The notes beneath the pieces were generated by a model. The model had not been told where the DNA came from. It searched no databases and was given only the letters and a program-made list of their open reading frames with translations. 64,000 nt of DNA from Eretmocerus hayati (Eukaryota > Arthropoda > Insecta > Hymenoptera > Aphelinidae), in contig CM056741.1 of the NCBI GenBank assembly GCA_029851415.1, positions 162,861,685 through 162,925,684 on the forward strand. The letters run 5' to 3'. The position numbers were made by a program, and so were the translations under genes. How positions within the stretch are numbered: the stretch's first letter is position 1; the number at the start of each line of letters is the position of its first letter. Below are positions 35,206 through 50,504 of the stretch, piece after piece.

Positions 35206-36263
35206 CTATAAGCTTCGTGATGCCTCGTGATGTATGCGCGTCTCGCATCGTTACGACACGAGGAATACACTTTGATACAGGGCCATTCTGCATGCATGTC
35301 TCTACCTTGCTTACAATTCAATTTATCCTATCGCAATTTTCCACTTTTTTACCCTGAGTCTTGTGCAACGGTTGGGCTGATGCAGAACACTTTTTTCTCG
35401 CTTAACTGGATGGATGCAACTCTTTTGCGTAAGAAAGAAAAGTTGGCGACGGGAAAATGACAGACCATGAAAAACTCATACAACGTGAATGAAAAATGAG
35501 TCTTTTATATATTCTGATCAGTAAAGTAACATTTTGAATCTTTAGGAAGAGTCCTGTACAGATTTTATTTTTCTTTTACGCGTGGTTTAAGCTGAAAGTG
35601 CTGGATAATAAAAATGTCACCCGCATCTCGGAAAACAGTATTGGAGGAAGGCTTAGTTGGAAGTATAGAAATATTTTAGCAGAAAATTGTACAGTTAATG
35701 ATTCTATAAGTGTTGAATTGATTTTTCATGAGTAACTTTCTAAATCCTGTAATCATTCGTGTTTTATATGATTAAGGATAATGGATAAAAGTGTAAGGGT
35801 GCAGTCTGAATTGATCATTTCACCGTCATGTGAAAACTTGAGCGCCTCGGTTTTGCTTTCTCTAAAGAGAAAGCTTTGTTTTCACGCCAACGAAAATTTG
35901 ATCGAATTTTCTACTAAATCCAATATTTTCTTCAACAAAATTCCGTTTATCTAAAAAAGGCTTAGACCATTCTCTTCCTCTCGCCAAAATCTATCAAATG
36001 TAGGTAACACTTTTCCTCCTAATGCCCTTCCAAACCCGTCAGAGACTCATCTTTGCACCCCTTTTTCCGTGTATGTGTGTGTGTGTGTGTGTATGTTGTT
36101 TTCCATCGGACACGCTTTCTCTTTTTCTGTTCACCATATCAATTTTTGGCTTTCTACAAGTTGTGAAGAATCCAATTTCAGAGAGCCCAGTGATTTGGCA
36201 GCTTTCGGCTCCTAGTCAAATTTGATCCATGGGCTTTTTCAAGCAAAAGTGCTCGAATTTCGA
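33561..36263. other. Intergenic, no gene; MITE fragment and microsatellites
   Basis: It holds a truncated TA-flanked MITE (34010 to about 34235, starting AGGTAAGTGACCCC after TA), an uninterrupted (TA)n at 35153-35202 and a (GT)n tract near 36074-36092. No gene was recognised. Confidence 0.55.
35153..35202. repeat. (TA)n microsatellite
   Basis: About 50 bp of uninterrupted TA. Confidence 0.95.
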
Positions 36264-37215
36264 CTTTTAATACATAAATATCTTTTTCTCACACGGTCTC
36301 ACCACGAATTGAGTCACCTAAACTATGGTTTTTTCTGCAAGATCTATCGATTGGTCAATACCGAAATTTTATAAAATCTTCACAGATCTCAAATTTTCGA
36401 AAAAATCAAAATTTTCACCAAAAATTTCATTTTGACCCTTTTTAAACCCACTAAATCGAAATTCCGTCTCAACCAAACGATGGATATTGTTTAAAAAACC
36501 TCAGACTAGAAGGCCCAAATCTCTCTAAAAAGCTTCCTCTAAAGAATAACTGAAAAAATAATGGGAAATTTTTCTTAATATTCATTTTTTCCTCGTACCG
36601 TCTTTTATGACTCATTTATCTCGATTTTAATGACCTCAACTATGGTTTTTTCTGCATTATCTATCGATTGGTTAATACCGAAATTCATTTGAGTCTTCAC
36701 AAATCTCAAATTTCCGAAAAAATCGAAATTTTCACAAAAAATTTCATTTTAACCCTTCTCAAACCCACTGCATCGTAATTCCGTCTCAACCAAACGATGG
36801 ATATTGTTAAAAAAACCTCAGTCTAGATGGCCTGAATCTCTATAAGAAGCTTCCTCAAAAGAATAACTCAAAAAGTAGTAGAAAATTAGAATTAATATTC
36901 ATTTTTCTCTCGTATGATCCTTTACGACTAATTTATCTCAATTCTAATGACCTAAAGACTCACTTATGCGCCATTCTGAATCGATTGGCTGATACAAAAT
37001 TTTCATAAAATCCGTAAAACATTGTTCATATGAAAATTTTTCCGGGGGAAGGGAATTTCCACAAAGGACTCCAGTTTAATCATCTTTAAACCGACTATAT
37101 CAAAATTTTCTCTTAATCAAACAATAGATATTGTTGGAAAAGCCTCCGTTCAGATGACCCGAATCTCTCTGGAATGCTTCCTCGAAAAAAAACTCAAAAT
37201 ATAGGATACTTTCTT
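36264..37215. repeat. Satellite-like array, 317-bp unit x3
   Basis: Three diverged head-to-tail units. Two anchor words set the period: ACTATGGTTTTTTCTGCA at 36322 and 36639, and ATCGATTGG at 36346, 36663 and 36980. Both give 317 bp. Shared blocks include CGTCTCAACCAAACGATGGA and AAAGAATAACT. Unit 3 is more diverged than units 1 and 2. It is AT-rich and non-coding. Confidence 0.85.
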
Positions 37216-38000
37216 TTTCGTTAAAATTATCATCATATAACGCCGTGAGAAAGCATTCTGCTAATCACTTTTAGCAGCGTATTTTTAAGATTAGTACCCC
37301 GCGGTATCACGGGGTCGTCTGTAATTTTGTTGTCTCTATGAAATGAATGTCATTATGATGAGAGACACTAATTTGTCAGTGAAAAAAACTGCAAGTGTCG
37401 CCAAATAATGTCAAGGTTTCCCCGTAGAGAATGTAATAGTCATGTAATAGTGTTCACTTACTGTCAGAAAATATGTCAAATTCTTACAGTGACTGTAAGT
37501 CACAGCTGTAACCCCTAATATTTTTCTTTCGCGGTTACTGACGGCATAATGAACAGTAGTCCGTATTCAATTCATTATCTATTCCAATACTTCCCAGTAG
37601 GATGATTTTGAAGATTTAGACGTTGGCTCGCTGGAATTCATATCAGGAACAACCTTGAAAATGTTTACACTTCAATTCTGAGTTTGAGATGTCAGCTTTA
37701 TTAAGAGTTCGTGACAAGAACAGCCTGAAGTAACGCCCAACCTGAAGTAATGCTCTCGCGGTTCTCGGCTCGGATAGTAAGGACTGGGTACTGATCTTTC
37801 TCTTGATCCAATGATGTTTTTACCGCTCCCGATGAAGGAAGAAAGGGTTTTATTCGGTCGGATTCCCATCTGGGACCCATCCCGTGTCTTTATCTGGTGC
37901 GGGATCTCCAGGTCCAAAGGCAGAGTTCGCCGTACAATCACTTAGTAAAATATAAAAAGGTTCATGACAAAGAGATATCCATACCTAGTAGTTCTACATA
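37216..38000. other. Intergenic, no gene seen
   Basis: No gene recognised. A short GC-rich palindrome (CCCCGCGGTATCACGGGG) lies near 37297. Confidence 0.5.
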
Positions 38001-38002
38001 TA

Positions 38003-38838
38003 AGGTCAGTGTACCCAACTTGCCCCCATTAAGCCATTTTCTTAATAATTCTGGCCCATCTCAATATTTTCCAACGTACTTTAACTCATTTCGAAGCTTG
38101 TCTCAAGACCTTTAAAATGAGCTAAGATACATCTAATTTGAATGAACTGGAGCCGAGCTGTTTTAATTCTCCCAAAAGGTGATTTTTGAGAGTTTACAAA
38201 AGTGTGTACCCAACTTGCCCCCATCATTTAAAACAATGTAAATCGGCGATAAAATGCGAAAAATGGCTTTGATCCGTTTTGATCACCGTGCAGCGGCATT
38301 TGTAGCTTCTAGTTGACCCAAAACACTGTTTCCGACCTATTTTGACGTGATAAACACGTTCTGAGTGGTAAAATAAGCCATACTGCACGCCTTTCCGAGA
38401 TAACCATATGGGGGCATGTTGGGTACACTCCAATGTCGGCCTTCTTGAATCTCGAATCATCTCCGTGTTTTGCACATAAAACAGCTCCATATTCGAATTT
38501 TGCAATTCTGAAAAATGGGGTTCAAAGGTCTTGGAACAAGGGATTGAATGAGCTAAGGTACGTTAAGATTGGTTGAACTCAAAGAATTTGGCACCGATTT
38601 TACTGAAGGCGATTTCCTCGGTGATTTCTTAGCCGTGCAAATACGAAAAATGGAAAACTCACTATATATTTTCTGGAGAACGCAGAAATGATCCGGGGTC
38701 AATGGATACTACGTACTTTTTCATATTTCAATATAACAAACGTAAAAAAAATATGCGGGAAGGCCCCAGGAGTGCCCATCTCTGAGATCAGCATATGGGG
38801 GCAAGTTGGGTACAGAGGCAAGTTGGGTATACTTACCT
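38003..38838 (+). mobile_element. TA-flanked MITE, complete copy 2 (836 bp)
   Basis: Collinear with 24195-25029 throughout. It begins AGGTCAGTGTACCCAACTTG and ends CAAGTTGGGTATACTTACCT, with TA on both outer sides (38001-38002 and 38839-38840). The internal repeats of the end motif are kept. Two copies of nearly the same length at separate sites with TA duplications show that this is a mobile unit rather than a segmental duplication. Confidence 0.85.
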
Positions 38839-38840
38839 TA

Positions 38841-39807
38841 GATTGGGGTTTCAGGGGTGCGGAAAGGATTTTGACGTGGATATCTTCGAAATTTTAAAAC
38901 ATTATTTAATTTCCTTGCCCGATGGGCCCAGCCTTTTTGGGCCATACCCACCGATTTGTTATAGCCCTAGGAATTTTTTCAATTTGAATATTAATTTTTT
39001 TCTTGGTTCTAACTTTTGAATCCCTTTCTTGATCTCGAGAACGTTTCGATTGATCTCCATGGATTTTCACTGGAGTGTTCTTAATCATGTACGTACCGGA
39101 AAACTCACAAGGAGAGGTCCAACCTTGCGGGTCCTGGATTCGTTATATTTTGGAGATCAAAAACGCGTCGACGATGAGTGATGAGTCGTACGTTCCGTCA
39201 GCTCGACGATTTCGCTGCCACGGTACAGGACCTGCGGAGCTGGTCACAAATTGACGCGAGTTTGCGGACGGTGCGGCAGTCGTTCGAACACGGATAATCC
39301 CTCCGTCAATAGCTCTGTACATAAGCGCATCGATGGGTTTACCTTCGATCTACGAGTTGCTTCCGCATATATATGACTGAGAAAATTGCGTTTTGCGTGA
39401 GTTGGCTCGAGGGTGGGATCTTTCCGATGCATTAAGGTGTGCTCGATCGGGATGGATTACGATTGCCTGGAGCTGTACTTCTGACTCTCAATAGCCGTAT
39501 AGTTAAATATCGAATGTACAGATTTAGTAGTTATTGTACACGCATAGAAGTTTGCTGTTGGTACATCGAATTTAAGATGGAGTTTCTATAACCAGTCTGT
39601 CTATTTTTCGGAATATGGTATTAATCTGTGGCAAAATTCACACGAGTGTATCTTGCTGGGCAAATAGGTCAGGATGAGAAAATTTTCATGAATCTTGGCA
39701 TAAACGAGGTCATAGAGTATATCATAGTTGATTTCTGGAAGGGAAAAAAAAGATTAGGTGTTTGCAAATTCTTGCTAGTTTTTGGTTTGTTACTGTCAGT
39801 GATGGCA
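38841..39807. other. Intergenic, no gene; fold-back fragment
   Basis: Positions 39107-39150 (ACAAGGAGAGGTCCAACC then GCGGGTCCTGGATT) match one end of the 330-bp fold-back family; no second arm is present. Nothing else was recognised. Confidence 0.5.
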
Positions 39808-40656
39808 AAAGGACCCCGCCGTAAATCATAGGAAATTGGCTTTCGGTAATTATTGATGAAAGTGAGCTCAAACGATAGATCTCGGCGCACTGATCAAAAG
39901 TGGTCGTGGGCGCAAAGTCCGAGGAAGTCATTGTTTTGAGATATCTTATCTCGAAGATGCCCTGTAATCTGTAATGCCTTGGAAGATAGGGTTATGAGTC
40001 GATTTTCATCAACCCATCAAAACATAAAGCATGTAGATCTTAATCGCACTCGCTTGTGCAAATCTAACAATCAACTATTTAATTATTATCACCATCTTTA
40101 ACATTATTGATAACTTGGACCAAATAAGAATTCATTTGCGGTGAGAAGCTGAGCTATGGTTTTCATAAAAATAGAGTGAAGAATTTGTATTTCATCGTAT
40201 TCAAATGAAAATCGTATCAGATAAAATTGTATAGTAATTGAAAAGTACATTGTCATCATGAGGCAAAGCTTTCGAGAGGCCAGAGTGCTTGACAGAGACT
40301 CAAGTTGCTGCATGGTAAAAAGTCTGCCTCAGTGCGTCGATCAAATGTAATGCGCATTCAATCTATATCACCATAATTATTATTCCATATCACGTCCATC
40401 GATGTTTACTGAATCTCAAAATCATCAAGAAAGAACGAGATTGTCAAAACTGCATCCGAAAAAGACTGCGAGCCACAATTTAGCGGAGTTTGATGGGAAT
40501 CGACTCATAACCCTATTTTTCGATGCATCAACGGGCATCTTTGAGACAAGATACTTCAAAATGACGACCTCCTCGGATTATGCGCCCACGACCACTTTTG
40601 ATCAGTGCACCGAGATACCGAAAGCCAATTTCCTATGATTTATAGCGGGGTCCTTT
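39808..40656. mobile_element. Long terminal-inverted-repeat element (849 bp)
   Basis: The left arm (39808 to about 40020) starts AAAGGACCCCGC and contains GGAAATTGGCTTTCGG. The right arm (about 40490-40656) is its diverged reverse complement, ending GCGGGGTCCTTT. The interior of about 470 bp is unique and AT-rich with no useful frame. No clear target duplication is seen, so the superfamily is unassigned. Confidence 0.65.
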
Positions 40657-40662
40657 CTATCG

Positions 40663-41775
40663 TGTCGAATTTCGGATAAGTACCCGAGGGAAGATTCAAT
40701 TGCAATAATGATTCAAAAGTCTCCAACAGTAAATTAATATTAATTATATATGTACCCGAGATGCGTAAACGTGGAATTTTTACGACAAGTGCTGAAAGTG
40801 AAGTTTCAAGTTCGATTCGTCGAAAACTGAATTTCTGCAAGGAAATGCGTGCCTATACGCATTTTTGTAGTCTCCAACGAACGTATGTATGTACAATCCG
40901 TTACAGGCACCAGCATCAGTCTTCTCTGGGCGTTTTGAAATTGCATATGAAAGCATGAACATCGCTTAACAATAAAATTCTCGAAGAAAATATGACAATA
41001 AGTCGAAAAATTAAGCCTGCAAACAGCCACACCCGACCCAGAGAAATAGTCACTCGTGCAATAATTTTTCAATTTTCCATAGTAAATTGATGATCGTTCC
41101 TGTTGACATTCGTAACGTCATTGGTGAGAGATTAGAACTCATTATTAGGACTGCGTATAAAATGTAAGAGTGAAAGGGTAATAAACCTTTGAGGAGGGCT
41201 CTAATTTGGAAACGCGTATTAAAATTAAAATACAGGGCACGTCTTATCATCTAATGAAATAAAAGAATTCTTCGACCCGATTTCCTGGCAGTCAATACTG
41301 CGACAGGAAATCGAGGAAAAAGTCCAATAGTGCCAAATTTTCTGCTTTGCCAACAGGCAGTATTGTTGTTCGCGTCTATCAGTTGATATCGAATTGGTCT
41401 GAGCACATTTAAAAGATCAAATAGGTAACGTTGAAAATGTTCTGAAAATCGGAAAAAGATAGTATATAAAGTGAAGACGAGAGCAACTACAATCAACTTG
41501 AGAGGGCCCAACTCATGGCTGCAATTTGATCATCACACATCAAAGAATGAAATCCTAACATCAGTGTAGTGATAATTTACAGGAGCAGCTGTTTGCATAA
41601 GTCAAGTGTTCGCATGGTACATTTTCCCGTTGCAGTAAGATTTGTCCTAATCATGGAACAAAGGCTCTCGGAGATTACACAATATGAGGGCCCAGAGAAT
41701 TTTCCCATGGTCAACTTTCATCGAGAAGCAATACCACGTACAGTAAAACCTGTGTATATGGTCACCCCTAAAATT
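40663..41775. other. Intergenic, no gene seen
   Basis: No recognised gene, RNA or repeat. Confidence 0.5.
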
Positions 41776-42120
41776 TCGCGACTCTACATGATTCCGTCGC
41801 GATGCTACCGCGATATCGCGTTGCTATGGCTCTACATGATTCCATCACGACGCTACGTGATTTTATCCTATATGAACCCATCCTGGCGCGACGCGATCCT
41901 GTTGCGACTCTACATGATCCATTCGCAACGCTACATGATCCCATCGCGACGCTACGCGATTCCATTGCGACTCGCTACGTGAACCCATTGCGCTGCTATG
42001 CGATCCCACCCCGATTTTACATCATTCCGTCGCGAAGCTACGTGATTCGATCCTACGTGATCCCACCGCGACGCTACGCGATCCCATTGCGACTCTACAT
42101 GATTCTATCACGATTTGATA
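41776..42120. repeat. Minisatellite, about 21-bp unit x16
   Basis: Degenerate units of the form CGCGACGCTACGYGATCCCAT. The period of 21 is seven codons, so long frames open on both strands (for example 41802-42332, with repeated ATLRDPI-like peptides). I treat these as artefacts because no frame has an ordinary protein sequence outside the array. Confidence 0.85.
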
Positions 42121-44049
42121 TTGATAATTTCCGTAACTGGTTATTTAGTAGCAGCATCCTTGAAGCTCACCATAAGCCACTTACCATCTGTAATGTTGCT
42201 TGGAAAGTATCGTCAGTTGATCGTGTACCAGCGCGCTACACGTTTCAGTATCATATAGAGCTACTATTAATTCAAGCTCGATTCGACGTTGTTAAGTATC
42301 ACTGTGCCATAATCTATGTAATTGTCACTTGAATTATAGTTTCATTGGTAGATAACTCAATCTTCATACACTATTTTTCGAGCCATGTGCTCTTATTGAC
42401 ATATATGTACAATTTTCTCTCCTCATTACTCGCATATCCGTGGCTACGCTGGATTTGATGCAACTTTTGATCGCAATAATCTCAGTGATTATACATACTC
42501 ATCTAAATCGTACGAAATGTGTGTTCTATAACCGATACTTTTTTACACCCAAATACGACACAGTTCATAAATGCGAGAATGAATAAGTGGTGTACATAAA
42601 TATTGATTCATGTGAGATTCACAAGTTCATTAGCATCATCACTATTATCGCTTGAAAGCACAAAGCTCGCTATTGAAAATCCCGCGCTTACAATGACTGA
42701 GATGGCCATCCACCAATGAGAATCCGAACAAACGCACCATCGAACCGTGATTGGCTATCGACTCTTAGCACGTGCTGTCAGCTGACCGCCACACAGCTAT
42801 GCTGCCAAGGGAGCACCACGGTTGCAAAGCACAACTTCTGTGTGTGTATCGAGCTAGTGCATCACAGCAGCCATTCTAAAGTGGTGAATTAATAGTTGCG
42901 AATTACAAGTATCATAATCCTCAAAGAATATCATCTTGCAGCACATTTTTGAGACTATCTAAATCCTGTTCCCAGAGTGGTGTTGCTGTAGTGTCAAGGT
43001 CCCATAGCCAGGGCGAGGTTGTCGTCCAGAGTGAGTGTTTCAGAGCATCAATTGTGCCCGTGTGTTTGTGTGACGGGCAGCTCCTGCCTAATATTGATCG
43101 CCAGGTTCATATGCCTGTTCTCTTCGTATTATTCAGGCACCTATTGCGTTGTTCTTTGGGTTAAAAATTGATGATGATCTACCTAAAATCCTTTGATGAG
43201 TTAACTGGATGGAGTACGTATGTCGAATCTGCAAAGCTCGATTACAGTTTTAGGGATATCGCACAGCTCGTTGCTCATAACAGCTTTCAATGTTTCCTCA
43301 ACTGATTTGCAGTTTAAGAGTCTGGAATGCCCGAAATCCATGGGGGATATAAAACTGTAATTTTAGATTTTAGTGATCGAAAAATATGGCCCCAGAGTCT
43401 CCAGACGACAATCCCACATCACGTGCTACTCGCTATTAAACAATAGTCGCATATCTAACTCTTTGGCGTTCATTCAATCATCCTATGCACTCGTAAGAGC
43501 GCGAATTCAAATATTGCCAATTAACTCCCATTAACCCATACTTGATACTACTGCATACGTCACAGGATTCACCGGCATGAAAAATCGAGTTATACGTTAA
43601 CACGGCTATTTTACTGAGACCATGGCAAATTATGACTTTTGAATTCAAACCTTTGCATTAGTTTAAATTAATTTTTTAATTGAATATAGCTGTCCATAAA
43701 TTGAATGAGTGACATTTTGCATTCCTCGAATGAACATTGTGCTGACTTTTTTTTATTAAGCGCAAAGCCAATTGTCACGATGCATGGGCTACTTATCAAA
43801 AGCGTGGAGATTACTTCAACATTCACGAATATCAAGCTTATATTCAGTTACGCTAACAGATTCATGTATTCTTTAAACTAACTGACCAAAAATTGAAACA
43901 AAATTATCGCGCGCGCTGGCTCAACGTAAGAACATGAATTGTTGAAAAATGAAAATAATAGTTGTTAATCTGCTGCGAGTTTCAATTTTACTCAAATTTA
44001 TCTCGTGGAAGTGGGGTTCAAAAACGTCAACTCTCATCCACTCTTTAAC
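42121..44049. other. Intergenic, no gene; possible GC-richer promoter-like patch
   Basis: Positions 42700-42860 are GC-richer and contain a CACGTG E-box (about 42769) and CAGCTG, but no start site or exon can be supported. The remainder is AT-rich. Confidence 0.45.
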
Positions 44050-44053
44050 TTAA

Positions 44054-44277
44054 CACTTTCACTGTGATGGATCCATCGGTGGGTCACACAAATTTCTCAA
44101 AATTCAATTCTTGCTGACCCATATATTTGCTCGAAGAATATTCTTCGTAGGGTGGTTAATCCACCTCGGGCGTGAACAGTAAGTCAAGAAAGAGTTTACC
44201 TCCATACAGCCGCATCAGTCGGAACCGAGATCACAACCAACCAAAAATAACGAAAAATTACCTCCGCAGTGAACATG
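44054..44277. mobile_element. TTAA-flanked MITE (piggyBac-type), copy 2
   Basis: 224 bp between TTAA at 44050-44053 and TTAA at 44278-44281. The ends are CACTTTCACTGTGATGG and, on the reverse strand, CATGTTCACTGCGGAGG, matching the ends of 33134-33291. Internally GATCCATCGGTGGGTCAC is the decayed form of the GGGCCCACCGGTGGGCCC block. It is more diverged than copy 1 and non-coding. Confidence 0.7.
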
Positions 44278-44281
44278 TTAA

Positions 44282-45657
44282 CGATGTCTCACCCGTGAAA
44301 ATGTTCCCGACAAGCAATTTTAGATTGAGCATCCTCAACATCTACTCACATAATTTTGAATAATCTGGAGAAATATCTACTTGAAACCAGTGAACCCTAT
44401 TTCATTCCGATATCATGAGTCTTTCATGAATAATTCTTAGAGCCTTTGCAAGCATTCATTTGCACACCCATTTTTCAGAGTCCATACATAACTTGAGATT
44501 TCATTCCCTTCTTTTTGAGTTTACCGATGTCAAACTGGTGATTGCTTGATGGGGAAATCATAATCATCTCGAGATGCAATATCGAATTAGATTTAAAAAA
44601 GATGCGTACTTCGAAATCACACTTCAAAATAAACTACCTAATTACCAAAAGGATATAAAAATCATTAATCAATATTAGAACTATTAAGGATGATATGAAA
44701 TTAACCACGGACGTACAAGTGAACCAAGGGTAAAATTCCCCGATCTAATCTGTAAAAAGTCTATTCATCAACTGAATTATAACTGTTCTCTTTAATGAAA
44801 TTCCATGGGCCTAGAAAATCCTATTTGGCACAAACCCTAATTATTGCTCAAAATTTGAAGTATTCACAAGAATTTGAGTTGTCTTTTCTCTGATGGTTTG
44901 AAATCGCTATTGAAGCAATGATTGAAATTGTAAACTGGCGAGACCGCTAAACTCGGATGTCTTGCAAATGCTGCAAGCTCCACAGAATATTTCATGAAGA
45001 CGAGCTTTTTAGTATCGGGTATATAATATATATATATATACGATGCGTGAGTGCAAAACTCCAAGCCGTTAATAGACAAATTCCATCTGGCACTGGCACA
45101 AGTTCTCCGAATTCGCAATACTTATGCGTAAAAGCAGCCTTACGCACAAAATAATACGCGAAAAAGCTCATGTGGCCAACTCCACACTAACACGACACCA
45201 AGTCATTCAGTCAGATGTATTAGGAAGTAACAAATATATATATATACATTTCGTCGACGACGACGAAGACGAAGTTGAGAGTGTCGAGTCTCGCGAGTCC
45301 GGAGTTCTCGCGAAGAGGAAGGGCTACGCCTACATCGGCTGCTCACGTGAGCTGCGCGCGATTCTCGGGTATATGTTCTGCTACTTATTCGCCGCTGTAT
45401 AACTTTATCATCGTCTTCTTCGTCAGCATCATCATCGTCGTCGTCGTCGTGGTGCTTGTGTTGTCAGCTGTATCGATCAATATTACCCTCCTATAACCGT
45501 AGTGCTTCCACCTGGGCCAATATATATACACGGTATATTTACTTCCCCTCTCTCACCTAAAACATTTTTATTAATAATCCAGACGACGCTCTGGCTTCGC
45601 CTCTATTTCTGAGTCAAGCGCCAAAACTGCCTGCACCACGTATTTATTCCTGTCTTC
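44282..45657. other. Upstream region of the V-ATPase A gene
   Basis: No coding exon seen. From about 45,240 the DNA becomes richer in CpG (GACGACGAAGACG, CTCGCGAG, GCGCGC, then a CGT run near 45440), as expected close to a housekeeping promoter. Short (TA)n tracts lie near 45025, 45235 and 45520. Confidence 0.5.
45343..45350. promoter_or_regulatory. TCACGTGA site (CLEAR/E-box type), distal
   Basis: The 12-bp palindrome GCTCACGTGAGC (45341-45352) lies about 770 bp upstream of the V-ATPase A start codon in a CpG-richer patch. The core matches the CLEAR/M-box recognised by MiT-family bHLH-zip factors, which control V-ATPase genes in flies and mammals. Binding is inferred. Confidence 0.45.
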
Positions 45658-45720
45658 AGTTTTTCCTCGTTCCATCATCTCTTGGAGATTTTTGGATTAC
45701 AACAAGTAGTGTATCTGATT
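45658..45720 (+). other. Possible 5' non-coding exon of V-ATPase A
   Basis: An arthropod-type initiator TCAGT (45656-45660) is followed 60 bp later by a good donor (GATT|GTAAGC at 45721). The first visible acceptor is at 46101-46102, 14 bases before the ATG, so an upstream non-coding exon must exist. This is the best candidate, inferred from signals only. Confidence 0.35.
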
Positions 45721-45814
45721 GTAAGCATTCAACTCATCTGGATTTTGTTTGAGTGTGCCGTCATTTATTTAGCTTGAACAATGTTGGCCAGCAGCCGCTC
45801 GAGAGTTTACTGAG

Positions 45815-45822
45815 TCACGTGA
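45815..45822. promoter_or_regulatory. TCACGTGA site (CLEAR type), proximal
   Basis: GAGTCACGTGATT lies in the presumed first intron, about 295 bp upstream of the V-ATPase A ATG. It fits the CLEAR consensus (GTCACGTGAC) in nine of ten positions. It is a candidate site for Mitf/TFE-type factors coordinating lysosomal and V-ATPase genes. Confidence 0.5.
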
Positions 45823-46116
45823 TTTTTAATTGAGCAGAGATCTCTGCGAGTGCGTTTTAATGCTAAAAATATTTTTTCAATACCATTTGCACGTTGACGC
45901 TTATCGTGACGTGGTTCATTAATGGAGATGAACAAAATCAATTGATTTATGGTGGTGCAACAGGGCTATCCTCTAGAGTTTACTCTGCCCTAATAAGTGA
46001 GAATTAGTTTCTGACTTCATCTGTCTTGGCGATTGGTCTGATCAGAATAATATACAATATCTAGCTGAATAGTTTGAATTACAAGAGTATCTCTCTTTGC
46101 AGACTGAGAAAGCAAC

Positions 46117-50504
<4,388 letters not shown>

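Noticed and set aside
41802..42332. 176-codon plus-strand frame
   Set aside because: It is produced by the 21-bp minisatellite; the peptide is repetitive and there is no ordinary coding sequence around it.
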